Positions 52,266 through 62,991 of a stretch of 64,000 nucleotides of DNA are shown in pieces. Source of the DNA: Hyphomicrobium sp. 99 (lineage in GTDB: Bacteria; Pseudomonadota; Alphaproteobacteria; Rhizobiales; Hyphomicrobiaceae); assembly GCF_000384335.2 (NCBI RefSeq), contig NZ_KQ031382.1, forward strand, positions 3,793,545-3,857,544. Direction: 5' to 3'. The notes beneath the pieces are model-generated. The model did not search any database. It saw only the letters and a list, made by a program, of their open reading frames with translations, and was not told where the DNA came from. Both the position numbers and the translations under genes were made by a program. Positions within the stretch are counted from its first letter, which is position 1. Each line of letters opens with the position of its first letter.

Positions 52266-53549
52266 TCAAGCCGCCGCGGCTGTCCTGACCTTCAATATAT
52301 CCCATGCAGCATTGACCTGTTTGATCCTCTGCTCCCGATAGCGGCGGTCGGCTTCATCGCGAGCGTGATCGGGATGCCATGACATCCGCAACGCATCGAC
52401 GATCTTCTTGACGGCGGCATCTGGGGCATCGGGATTGAGCCCGAGAATTCTGTACGCCTCAAAAGTCGTCGAGGGAGCGTCGGGCTCGGCCGCAGCAGCG
52501 CTCTCTTCGTGTGACACCGGCACAGCCCCTTGCGCGATACGCGCGATGCGGTCGAGATCACGCGTAATCGCGCGAACCGCCGACCGCAACTTCTCAGGCC
52601 CGATCTGCCCGGCGCGACGTCCAAGCTCCGCCACGCGATCGTATAAACCGTCGAGTTCGGATGCGAGCACATCCCGCAACAAGAGATCGCCCGGAAGACC
52701 GGCAACGAGAAGCTCAGTTTCATGCAATCGGGCATGCACGTGAGCCAGCGAATTTGCATTTTCACCGTCATCGTCATCGTGAGCCGATGCGGCTTTGAAG
52801 TTTTCATAGCTCTTGCGGAAAGCCGACGCGCCACGGGCAAAAGATGCCGCCACGAGGTCCCACAGTCGCGCGGGCAGCGGTCCTTCTCTTCCGGCAAAAT
52901 GCAAGAACTCGAACGACATAAGCTGCCGCCGTCGCACCAAGACTAAGCAGGCCGCCATCAAAGAGATGAGAAGGGTCGAGACAACGCCTGCGACCTTCAA
53001 CGCATTTCCCGAGCCCGGCGCAGCAGCCGATGCCGCGGCCGGATCGACGACCGTGATCCATTGCGTTGCCGCAGGCTCGGGCTCGGACCGCAGAGAAGCC
53101 GGCTCGATGACAGCATCAGCGGAAAGCGGTTGCGACGCGACCTGCGGCAGCGTCGTCGCATGCGCGAACCCAGGAAAAACAAAACGGCCCCTGAGTTTGC
53201 TGACAGGCGCGTAACCGGGAGGAAGTTGATCAGGTAAGCGAACGCCCGAAGCGCGCGCCGATGCGGCGACCCTGGCCCAGGCGACTCGTTGGCCGCCGCA
53301 GTCGACCGAAAATTTGTAGACCATCATCGTCTCGCACGTCCATGCAGCCGAGCCGGAGCATGACGAAAATGGAAGATCCTCCCGAGGACCGATGATGCGA
53401 TAGGTCGTCTCTTCCGATGGCGACAGGCGAGGAGCGCCTTTCTCCATCGTGCAACTGTAGGGTAGAACGAGCTCGTCTGCCTCGACGGCAGCGCACCCAA
53501 GGACCATGCACACTGCAAGGCCCGAGGCCAAAAAACGCAAAGCCCCCAT
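52266..53549 (-). CDS. membrane-anchored protein with C-terminal DnaJ domain
   Basis: A 427-residue protein. Signal peptide with Cys (VCMVLGCAAVEADE), a periplasmic domain of about 150 residues with four to five further cysteines (YSCTMEKG, FSSCSGSAAWTCETMM, VDCGGQRVAWARVAA), a membrane helix at about 183-206 (AGVVSTLLISLMAACLVLV), a cytoplasmic helical region, and a J-domain at the very end with the HPD motif at 392-394 (MSWHPDHARDEADRRY). The J-domain would recruit cytosolic DnaK. The role of the periplasmic Cys-rich part is unknown. It diverges from the DUF3754 gene. Confidence 0.82.
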   Translation of the reverse strand: MGALRFLASGLAVCMVLGCAAVEADELVLPYSCTMEKGAPRLSPSEETTYRIIGPREDLPFSSCSGSAAWTCETMMVYKFSVDCGGQRVAWARVAASARASGVRLPDQLPPGYAPVSKLRGRFVFPGFAHATTLPQVASQPLSADAVIEPASLRSEPEPAATQWITVVDPAAASAAAPGSGNALKVAGVVSTLLISLMAACLVLVRRRQLMSFEFLHFAGREGPLPARLWDLVAASFARGASAFRKSYENFKAASAHDDDDGENANSLAHVHARLHETELLVAGLPGDLLLRDVLASELDGLYDRVAELGRRAGQIGPEKLRSAVRAITRDLDRIARIAQGAVPVSHEESAAAAEPDAPSTTFEAYRILGLNPDAPDAAVKKIVDALRMSWHPDHARDEADRRYREQRIKQVNAAWDILKVRTAAAA

Positions 53550-53848
53550 AATCGTCCGCCCCCGAAAGCGAAAATCCCCTCTAATCCCAGTTGTGCATGA
53601 TCCTAGTCCAACTTGGTCCCTACAATGGCAAGAGCGGAAGTTATGAACCGAAAAATTTAGCGCGAACGGGAACTTAGTGATGTATCGTCAACCGCGAATC
53701 AGGCTGGCCGATCCGCACCGGTCTCGGCGAAATGCTCGTCATCATTCCGCGACGAAGGGTTGCGAGGCTCGCTTGATCTCCAGCGACTCGCTATGAACTT
53801 CGTTGTGTAAGAAGCTGGTATCGAAAACAAAAGTTCGGGGAGTTGTGC
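53550..53848. other. divergent spacer between the J-protein and DUF3754 genes
   Basis: 299 bp containing the start signals for both genes. A TACAAT hexamer lies near 53621 without a matching -35 at normal spacing. No ORF or RNA gene is convincing here. Confidence 0.35.
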
Positions 53849-55300
53849 ATGGCGTCGGCAGACTTTGCGGAAGGCCGATTTCATCGGAGTCAGAGCCTTT
53901 TTCAGCGGCTTTCGGATCTTGCTGACTTCGAAGCAAAGCCCGCTGAGGTCCTCGAGGACGTCGAACGGCAGCCGATCGACATTCTCGAACCCGATGATAC
54001 GCGCAAGCGGGAGCGCTTCATTCCCGTAACGCGCTTCGCACTGCTCGACCGCCTGACCAAGCCCTTTCTTTGGCCGGCCGGACAAGCAGCCGATGCGCGC
54101 CGCTTCTTCCGCTATCTCGATTACTGGCGCCAGCAGCAATATTTCGCACTGCTTCTCGATCTCGAGCAGACCTATGAGGCATTCTCGCCCGACAGCGACC
54201 TGCTGATGACGAGGAGCTTCTCGGACGACGAGCGCGACACCTTAAAGCATCGGGTCTTCGAAGGCGTCGAAAGCCTGCTCAAGCGCGCCAACTACGAGCG
54301 CATCGATCCGAGCAACGTTGAACTCATCCTGACTCGCGATAGCCACTATGGCCTCGATCTGTTCGTCGATATGAACGAGTTCGACCGGATTTCGATCTTT
54401 TATCGCGGTGCCTCGAACCGGAAATACGAACGACGCCGCATTCGCAAGTTTTTGCGAAAGGAAGAGTTCGACGTTCCGATATTCCAGCGGCTATTCTTGA
54501 TGTTCAAGTTGAAGCCGGTTGAAATGTGCATCGAAGAAGCAATGCGCGACATGAAGCTGTCCCGTGAGGCGGCCGAGAAATATGTCGCCAAAGCCCGCGC
54601 GCATTTCCCGAAGAGCATGAATGAAAAGAATATCTACTTGAAGCTCTTCAAGAACATTCCGCGCACCGACGTCGAGATGATCTTTCCCAACACCAAAGTC
54701 CGGTTCCGGCCGATGGACAAGCTTCGCCTCGGAGTGACGGCGGGCGGCGGCCTCGGCATGGGTGCAGCAGGCGCGGCCGGCAAGGTCGCCCTGTTGATGA
54801 GCAATCCGATCGCGGCGATTGGTGCGCTCGCGGGCCTGGGCGGTATCGCCGCTCGGCAAGCCATGGGCTTCCTTAACCAGAAGCAGCGCTACATGGTCAT
54901 CATGGCGCAGAACTTGTATTTCCACACCATGGCCGACAATCGCGGCGTCATCCTGAAAATCGCGGCCCGCGGCGCCGAAGAGGACGTGAAGGAAGAGATG
55001 CTGCTCTACAGCGTTCTCGCCAAGGAGAAGTCGACACGCGCAGATCTGCCGTCCATCGACCTCGCCATCGAGAATTACCTGACCCGCACCTTCGGCGTGA
55101 AAATCGATTTCGAGATCGACGACGCGCTCGATCGGTTAATCCGCGATGGCATCGTCGTCGAAAAGCCGGATGGCTCCTTCGTCACGTTGCCACCGGCCGA
55201 GGCGGCGAAGCATATCGACGCCAAGTGGGACTTGTTCCTCGACCACCTACCCGATCCCGTCAGCACGGAAGGCTACGAGTTCGAAGGCAGACCGGCCTAG
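53849..55300 (+). CDS. DUF3754 family protein (TMEM143-like)
   Basis: A 483-residue protein of a family of unknown function shared with the mitochondrial TMEM143. The conserved middle has LFVDMNEFDRISIFYRGASN and EEFDVPIFQRLFLMFKLKP; one or two membrane segments follow at about 290-330 (LGMGAAGAAGKVALLMSNPI, AIGALAGLGGIAAR). The ATG at 53849 is used because GGGGAG is eight bases upstream; the TTG two codons earlier is less likely. The C-terminal third has a winged-helix-like look. It ends 13 bp before prmA. Confidence 0.82.
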   Translation: MASADFAEGRFHRSQSLFQRLSDLADFEAKPAEVLEDVERQPIDILEPDDTRKRERFIPVTRFALLDRLTKPFLWPAGQAADARRFFRYLDYWRQQQYFALLLDLEQTYEAFSPDSDLLMTRSFSDDERDTLKHRVFEGVESLLKRANYERIDPSNVELILTRDSHYGLDLFVDMNEFDRISIFYRGASNRKYERRRIRKFLRKEEFDVPIFQRLFLMFKLKPVEMCIEEAMRDMKLSREAAEKYVAKARAHFPKSMNEKNIYLKLFKNIPRTDVEMIFPNTKVRFRPMDKLRLGVTAGGGLGMGAAGAAGKVALLMSNPIAAIGALAGLGGIAARQAMGFLNQKQRYMVIMAQNLYFHTMADNRGVILKIAARGAEEDVKEEMLLYSVLAKEKSTRADLPSIDLAIENYLTRTFGVKIDFEIDDALDRLIRDGIVVEKPDGSFVTLPPAEAAKHIDAKWDLFLDHLPDPVSTEGYEFEGRPA

Positions 55301-55313
55301 AACAGAACATCCA

Positions 55314-56189
55314 ATGGCAGTCAAAAAATTCACGGCGCAGTTTGGCGACCGATCACTTGCTTATGAGACCGGCAACGCGCTGCAGGATCTGATAGAGCCG
55401 CCGCCGGACGCATTGACCGTTTTCGAAGATGGCCCCGGCCGCTGGCGCCTCGAAGCCTACTTCGACGTCGACGCGGGCGATCGCGATCTGGCGGCCGAAC
55501 TCGGCCCTCTCGTGCAAGGCCCGCTACCCCCGTTCACGGTCGAGACCGTGCCCGACCTCAACTGGGTCGCGATTTCGCAAGCGGCCCTCCCGCCCGTCCA
55601 TGCGGGGCGCTTCACAATTCATGGCAGCCACGACAAGGGGCGCATTGCCGGCGGTCCGAATGCGATCCTGATCGATGCTGGAGAAGCCTTCGGCACCGCC
55701 CATCACGCGACAACGCTTGGATGCCTGCTTGCGATTGACCGGCTGACGCGCGCGAAATCGTTCAACTGGGTCTTTGACCTTGGCTGCGGTTCCGGCGTGC
55801 TTGCCATTGCGGCATCGAAAGCATTGCCCCACGCCGAGATCATCGCCGCCGACATGGATCCGCAGTCGGTAAAAGTCGCGACTGAAAACGTAAGGCTCAA
55901 CGGTGCCGCAAGCCGAATCGCGCTCGTCGTCGGAAGTGGCGTCGGACACCCCAAGGTCCGGACCCGCGCGCCGTTTGACCTCTTCATCGCCAATATTCTC
56001 GCAGGCCCCCTGATCCGTCTCGCACCCTCTATCTCGCGATCCGTCGTAACCGGGGGAACGTTGGTGCTGTCGGGCATTCTCATTCCCCAGGCGCCGGAGG
56101 TCATCGCGACCTATCGAGCTCATGGTTTTTCACTCGCCCGCCACGACCGCTTGACGGGATGGTCCACACTGACGCTCGTGCGGCGTTGA
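55314..56189 (+). CDS. prmA: ribosomal protein L11 methyltransferase PrmA
   Basis: A 291-residue SAM-dependent methyltransferase that trimethylates ribosomal protein L11. An N-terminal substrate-recognition domain of about 90 residues is followed by the Rossmann domain: SAM motif VFDLGCGSGVLAIAASK, AADMDPQSVKVATENV, and the catalytic-loop-like LFIANILAGPL. DAGEAFGTAHHATT is the conserved PrmA motif. The start at 55314 follows DUF3754 by 13 bp, so the two are likely co-transcribed. Confidence 0.95.
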   Translation: MAVKKFTAQFGDRSLAYETGNALQDLIEPPPDALTVFEDGPGRWRLEAYFDVDAGDRDLAAELGPLVQGPLPPFTVETVPDLNWVAISQAALPPVHAGRFTIHGSHDKGRIAGGPNAILIDAGEAFGTAHHATTLGCLLAIDRLTRAKSFNWVFDLGCGSGVLAIAASKALPHAEIIAADMDPQSVKVATENVRLNGAASRIALVVGSGVGHPKVRTRAPFDLFIANILAGPLIRLAPSISRSVVTGGTLVLSGILIPQAPEVIATYRAHGFSLARHDRLTGWSTLTLVRR

Positions 56190-56233
56190 AATCGCCATTG
56201 CCCGCTCGAAATCTGCCGCTTAGAACCTCACCC

Positions 56234-58045
56234 ATGCTGCAGACATTCGAATCTTTGTCCGAGCCTGAACGCGTCGCCGAACGCGTAAAGGCGCTTCGCG
56301 CACTGATGGTCCGCTCGAAGCTCGACGCTGTTCTCATTCCCCGCGCCGACAGGCATCAGGGCGAATATGTGCCAGCTTCATCAGAGCGCCTGAAATGGCT
56401 GACGGGATTTTCGGGCTCCGCCGGCATCGCCGTCGTCACGAAAAAATCCGCCGTCCTCATGGTCGACGGCCGCTACCCCCTGCAGGCAGCCGCCGAGACC
56501 GACACGAACATTTTCGAAGTCTCGCTGCTTCCGCGAAACAAACTCTCCGAGTGGTTGATCGGGCATTTGGGAAAAGGCCAGACCATCGGCTTCGATCCGT
56601 GGAACCACACCGCAAGCGAGATCGAACGGCTGCAGAAGGCGCTCGCGCCGAAAGGACTGAAGCTCAAAGCACTCGCGAGCAATCCGATCGATAGCATTTG
56701 GGGCAAGGCCCGCCCCGCGCCTCCGCAAAATCCGGTTATCGCACAGCCGATCGCTTTCGCTGGCAGAACTCCCGCCGACAAGGTCGCGGAACTGCAAGCG
56801 CGGCTGAAGGACGAAGGCCAAAGCGCCGTCATCCTGACATTGCCGGATTCCATCTGCTGGCTCTTCAACATTCGCGGCAGCGACGTCGCCCACAATCCAG
56901 TCGTTCTGGCGTTTGCCATCGTGCCGGCGAGCGGAAAAGCCGAACTCTTCATCGCGCCCGATCGCTTTGATCCCGAAGCCCGCGCAGCCGTTGCGCCGGT
57001 CGCGAAGCTCCTTTCCCCCGATATGCTCGCGGCCCGGCTGAAAGAACTGAAAGCCAAGGGCAAGCGCGTACGCCTCGATACCGAAACTGCCGCTTATTGG
57101 TTCGAGGCGAAGCTCGGGCCAAAGCTCGTCGCACACGGCCAAGACCCATGCATCGTCCCGAAGGCGATCAAGACCGATGCCGAAGTCATCGGCGCACGAG
57201 CTGCACACCTGCGCGACGGACACGCCGTCGTCCGCTTCCTTGCGTGGCTCGACGATTGGTCGGCCGACGGAACACTGGATGAGATCACCGCCGTCCAAAA
57301 GCTCGAAGAATTCCGTCGCGATACGAATATGCTGCGCGACGTGAGCTTCCCGACGATTTCGGGCTCGGGGCCGAACGGCGCCATCGTCCATTATCGCGTG
57401 ACGGAAGACACCAACCGGCGCATGCATCCGGGCGAACTCTTTTTGATCGACAGCGGCGGGCAATATCCGGACGGCACGACCGACATCACACGCACCGTCG
57501 CTATCGGTGAACCCAGCGAAGAGATGAAGCGGCATTTCACGGCCGTTCTGAAAGGCCATATCGCAGTCGCGACGGCGCGCTTCCCGAAAGGCACGCGCGG
57601 CATCGATCTCGATCCTTTCGCGCGGCGCGCGCTCTGGCAAATCGGTGCCGATTTCGATCACGGAACAGGCCATGGCATAGGCAGCTATCTGTCCGTTCAC
57701 GAGGGACCGCAATCGATCTCGCGTGCGGGAATGGCACCGCTCCACGCCGGGATGCTCATCTCGAACGAACCCGGCTATTACAAAGTCGGCGAGTACGGCA
57801 TTCGCATCGAGAACGTCGTGCTCGTCACGCTGCCCGAACCCATCGAGGGTGGCGACCGCGAGATGATGTCCTTCGAAACGCTGACACTCGCGCCCATCGA
57901 CCGCCGCCTGATCATCCCCAAAATGCTGGATGCCAGCGACCGCGACTGGATCAATGCCTATCATAAGCATGTCTATGACGCGCTCGCGCCGGGCCTCGAT
58001 GCCTCGACGCGCAACTGGTTGAAGCAGGCGACGCAGCCGGTCTAG
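56234..58045 (+). CDS. Xaa-Pro aminopeptidase (aminopeptidase P), long form
   Basis: A 603-residue M24B metallopeptidase that removes the N-terminal residue ahead of proline. Two creatinase-like N-terminal domains (about 1-300; RADRHQGEYVPASSERLKWLTGFSG) precede the pita-bread catalytic domain. Metal ligands: the two Asp of LIDSGGQYPDGTTDITRT, His in HGTGHGIGSYLSVHEGP, and Glu in SNEPGYYKVGEYGIRIENV. The C-terminal tail is the extra domain of the 600-residue class. The ATG at 56234 is 44 bp after prmA. Confidence 0.95.
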   Translation: MLQTFESLSEPERVAERVKALRALMVRSKLDAVLIPRADRHQGEYVPASSERLKWLTGFSGSAGIAVVTKKSAVLMVDGRYPLQAAAETDTNIFEVSLLPRNKLSEWLIGHLGKGQTIGFDPWNHTASEIERLQKALAPKGLKLKALASNPIDSIWGKARPAPPQNPVIAQPIAFAGRTPADKVAELQARLKDEGQSAVILTLPDSICWLFNIRGSDVAHNPVVLAFAIVPASGKAELFIAPDRFDPEARAAVAPVAKLLSPDMLAARLKELKAKGKRVRLDTETAAYWFEAKLGPKLVAHGQDPCIVPKAIKTDAEVIGARAAHLRDGHAVVRFLAWLDDWSADGTLDEITAVQKLEEFRRDTNMLRDVSFPTISGSGPNGAIVHYRVTEDTNRRMHPGELFLIDSGGQYPDGTTDITRTVAIGEPSEEMKRHFTAVLKGHIAVATARFPKGTRGIDLDPFARRALWQIGADFDHGTGHGIGSYLSVHEGPQSISRAGMAPLHAGMLISNEPGYYKVGEYGIRIENVVLVTLPEPIEGGDREMMSFETLTLAPIDRRLIIPKMLDASDRDWINAYHKHVYDALAPGLDASTRNWLKQATQPV

Positions 58046-58136
58046 TTCAAACTCAGCGCCTGTCTCATCGGTGACAGCGGAAAAAGCCCGCCATCGCTTA
58101 GGTCTTCCTCAACGACGAGCATGAGGGAGAGCATCG

Positions 58137-58316
58137 ATGTTTCCAATTTACGAACTAAGCGCCGCGCCGCACTTTCCGGAACCGTTGAAAGCCTCAAACG
58201 GCATCGCACGCCCCGAAAATATCGTTGCGCTTCTGGCGCAAGCGGCCGATGGCGACGACGGCATCGAAATCACACTGCGCAACGGCGAACTATTCATTGC
58301 GATCACACCAGGTTGA
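58137..58316 (+). CDS. 59-residue small protein, unknown
   Basis: A short frame with GGGAGAG about six bases before the ATG. The sequence starts MFPIYELSAAPHFPEP, continues GIARPENIVALLAQAADGDD and ends ITLRNGELFIAITPG. Codon use fits the genome, and the fold could be a small beta-alpha-beta unit. No family recognised. It ends 14 bp from the convergent ligA stop and may be co-transcribed with the upstream peptidase gene (91-bp gap). Confidence 0.5.
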   Translation: MFPIYELSAAPHFPEPLKASNGIARPENIVALLAQAADGDDGIEITLRNGELFIAITPG

Positions 58317-58330
58317 AACGCAACTTTGGA

Positions 58331-60553
<2,223 letters not shown>

Positions 60554-60572
60554 TCAGGCAAAAACCGGCAAA

Positions 60573-61442
60573 TCAGCCGCTGCCGAAGCTCATTTTAGGT
60601 ACGCTCAGCTTAGGCACCGCGTTCCATGCCTTGGACAGCCAGGAATCGCCGTCTTCACGCGGGGCCAGACCGCCGTTTGCCAAGAGCGTGTAAGAATCCT
60701 TGTACCACTTGCTGTCCGGATAGTTGTGACCGAGCACAGCAGCGGCGTTCTGAGCTTCTTTGGTGATACCGAGCGCCATGTAGCACTCGACCAGACGAGC
60801 AAGCGCTTCTTCAACGTGAGCCGTCGTCTGATAGTCGCTCACCACCGTCTTGAAGCGGTTTATCGCGCCGACGTAATTGTGCTTGTCGAGATAGTACCGG
60901 CCGACTTCCATTTCGTTGGCAGCCAAGTTGTCCTGACAGATGCGGATCTTGTTGTCCGCATCGCGCGCATACTCGCTGTCCGGATACCGGCTCTTCAAGA
61001 TCTTCAGCTGCTCGAGCGCCTTGCGAGCCGGCGTCTGATCGCGGTTCGCGGTCTTCAGGTCGTCGAAATAAGCGGACGCGATGATGTGATGCGCGAGTGG
61101 CGCTTCCTTCGTGCCCGGATGCATCGTGATGTAACGCTCGGCGGAAGCGATCGCCTCAGGCGATTTGCCGGCGCGATAGTAGGCGTAGGCCGCCATGACG
61201 ATGGAACGGCGCGCTTCCTGCGAATACGGGTGCTCGCGATCGACCGCCTCGAACTTCTGCGCAGCGTCGTCGAAATTGCCCTTAGCCATCATCGCGTCGG
61301 CGTCAGCAAACATCTTGCTGGGCGGATCCGGATTGAGAGCCGAGGTGTCGAGCTTGTTGCCCGAGCAGCCTGCCACCGCGAGCGCCGTCACGACCGCTGC
61401 AGCCCTCAGAACTCTCGTGATGTCTCGCGTCGATATCATCAT
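60573..61442 (-). CDS. bamD: outer membrane assembly lipoprotein BamD
   Basis: A 289-residue lipoprotein of the BAM complex that folds beta-barrel proteins into the outer membrane. Signal peptide ends in the lipobox ALAVAGC (Cys26). Five TPR-like repeats follow (AMMAKGNFDDAAQKFEAVDREHPYS, YYRAGKSPEAIASAERYI and so on), the usual BamD/YfiO/ComL fold. The ATG at 61442 is chosen (ATG ATG pair); the GTG at 61463 would begin one base after a 26-bp palindrome. It is longer than E. coli BamD (245) by a C-terminal tail. Confidence 0.93.
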   Translation of the reverse strand: MMISTRDITRVLRAAAVVTALAVAGCSGNKLDTSALNPDPPSKMFADADAMMAKGNFDDAAQKFEAVDREHPYSQEARRSIVMAAYAYYRAGKSPEAIASAERYITMHPGTKEAPLAHHIIASAYFDDLKTANRDQTPARKALEQLKILKSRYPDSEYARDADNKIRICQDNLAANEMEVGRYYLDKHNYVGAINRFKTVVSDYQTTAHVEEALARLVECYMALGITKEAQNAAAVLGHNYPDSKWYKDSYTLLANGGLAPREDGDSWLSKAWNAVPKLSVPKMSFGSG

Positions 61443-61464
61443 GCGCCGCGTTGCTTCCCACACA

Positions 61465-61490
61465 GGCTGACGTTGATTTCAACGTCAGCC
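61465..61490. promoter_or_regulatory. 26-bp palindrome upstream of bamD
   Basis: GGCTGACGTTGA and TCAACGTCAGCC, perfect 12-bp arms with a 2-base centre, ending 22 bp before the bamD ATG. With a two-base loop it is more DNA-operator-like than hairpin-like. No T tract on either strand. Confidence 0.55.
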
Positions 61491-61675
61491 AAACTCTGTC
61501 GACGACCGAATGCGGATAGCACCCCGAAGCTCGCCCCGAAAGGTGAATCGTCAGCATATCCCCGCCAACGGCCACCTCGGCGATGCTATCGCCAGAATGT
61601 GGTGCATTCCGGGCTGCCGAAGAGGAGAATCGCGCCCAGGCTGGGCGCCGATTCGAACAGGGAACAAGCTTTCGC

Positions 61676-62617
61676 TTATTCCGCTGCGACAACCGTTTCC
61701 GGAACGAGATGAACGGGCGAACGGGTAGCGCGTGCACGCGGCGCCAGCGCGATTTCCCAGTTCGAGGCGTCAGAGAACAAGGCCTGCAGAACCATCGAAT
61801 TCAGGCGATGGCCACCCCTGTAAGAGCGGTAGGCCCCCAGCAGCGGCATACCGGCAAGCGCCAGGTCGCCGACGGCGTCGAGCATCTTGTGGCGGACGAA
61901 CTCCTGCGGATAGCGGAGCCCTTCCTTGTTCATGATCTTGTCTTCGCCGATGGCCACCGTATTCGTCAGGTCAGCACCGAGCGCCAATCCGGCTTTCCAG
62001 AGCTTCTCGACGTCGCTCATGAACCCGAACGTACGGGCGCGAGCAAGCTCATGGCGGAACACGCCCGGGCTCATCTCATATTGCAGACGCTGCCTGCCGA
62101 TGACGGGAGACTGGAAGTCGATTTCGACGTCCATGCGGAAGCCCGCATGCGGCTCGAGAGAGCCCCAGCAGCCGTTTTCTTCAACGCGAACCGGCTTCAG
62201 GACCTTGATGTATTTGCGCGGCTCCGAAAGCTCGCGGATGCCGACCCGATCAATGGCGTCGACGAATACCGCCGAGCTGCCGTCCATGATCGGCACTTCT
62301 TTGCTGTCGATCTCGATATAGAGGTTGTCGATGGAGAGGCCGCGAAGGGCCGCAAGAAGATGTTCGACTGTTCCGACCGTTGCTCCGGCGTCATCGCCGA
62401 TGACGGTGCAAAGCGTAAGATTTTTAACGTTAGCTACGTGCGCCGCGATTTCCGAAATGACTTTTCCTCGTTTCGTAACGAGAAAGCGGAGCCCAGTATC
62501 AGCCTCTGCTGGATGCAGTGTGAGTGATACCGGAGCTCCGCTGTGCACCCCCGTGCCTGTCAACTGGATCTCGCGGGCAAGCGTGGTTTGCCGCGCACCG
62601 ATGAATCGATTCGACAT
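61676..62617 (-). CDS. lpxC: UDP-3-O-acyl-N-acetylglucosamine deacetylase LpxC
   Basis: A 313-residue zinc amidase that performs the committed step of lipid A synthesis. Zinc ligands His86 (TVEHLLAAL), His243 and Asp247 (RHKMLDAVGD) are present, as is the catalytic base His270 (RGGHRLNSMVL) and MDGSS in the active-site loop. The ATG at 62617 (MSNRFIGARQTTL) gives the family length. It lies between ftsZ and bamD, the conserved order in alphaproteobacteria. Confidence 0.97.
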   Translation of the reverse strand: MSNRFIGARQTTLAREIQLTGTGVHSGAPVSLTLHPAEADTGLRFLVTKRGKVISEIAAHVANVKNLTLCTVIGDDAGATVGTVEHLLAALRGLSIDNLYIEIDSKEVPIMDGSSAVFVDAIDRVGIRELSEPRKYIKVLKPVRVEENGCWGSLEPHAGFRMDVEIDFQSPVIGRQRLQYEMSPGVFRHELARARTFGFMSDVEKLWKAGLALGADLTNTVAIGEDKIMNKEGLRYPQEFVRHKMLDAVGDLALAGMPLLGAYRSYRGGHRLNSMVLQALFSDASNWEIALAPRARATRSPVHLVPETVVAAE

Positions 62618-62991
62618 ACAGCGCCGTCCCTCATTCTTTGGCGGGCCGCTGCTCCCCAGCATAATGCGGCCTACCAACCCCCCTGACCCCGTTTGGACGA
62701 TCCCCTTAAAGTCCAGAGCGAGCCGGCCTTATTTTGGGCCGTGTCAGCTCTGATCAAAGGCGCATCACAAGTGGTCGATGCACAAAAGCTAACTGCTTCG
62801 CTAAACACCGACAAATCACGCTTTCTTACACTGTGTTACGGTTTAGCAACCATGCTTGACGCCGACGCGGTCTTGATGCAGCCCCATTTTCTTCGCGTTT
62901 TTGGCGGGAATAATCACCTGGTCTCGCCACGTATTTTTCGCGATTAAAAATCAAAAACAGAGCGCATTGAAGATAGTTGGTCGCGCACTTT
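62618..62991. promoter_or_regulatory. ftsZ-lpxC intergenic region
   Basis: 374 bp. Just after the ftsZ stop the leftward strand reads a weak GCGC stem followed by TTTTTGATTTTT, a likely terminator near 62945-62990. The rest should hold the lpxC promoter. A frame on the plus strand (62693-62947) lies antisense to the operon and is not called. Confidence 0.4.

Noticed and set aside
61600..61670. TTCGAA segment resembling a tRNA T-loop
   Set aside because: The flanking bases do not form a T-stem on either strand and there is no acceptor stem; it lies just after lpxC as ordinary sequence.
62693..62947. 84-codon plus-strand frame in the ftsZ-lpxC spacer
   Set aside because: Lies antisense within a conserved operon gap, no ribosome site and no family resemblance.
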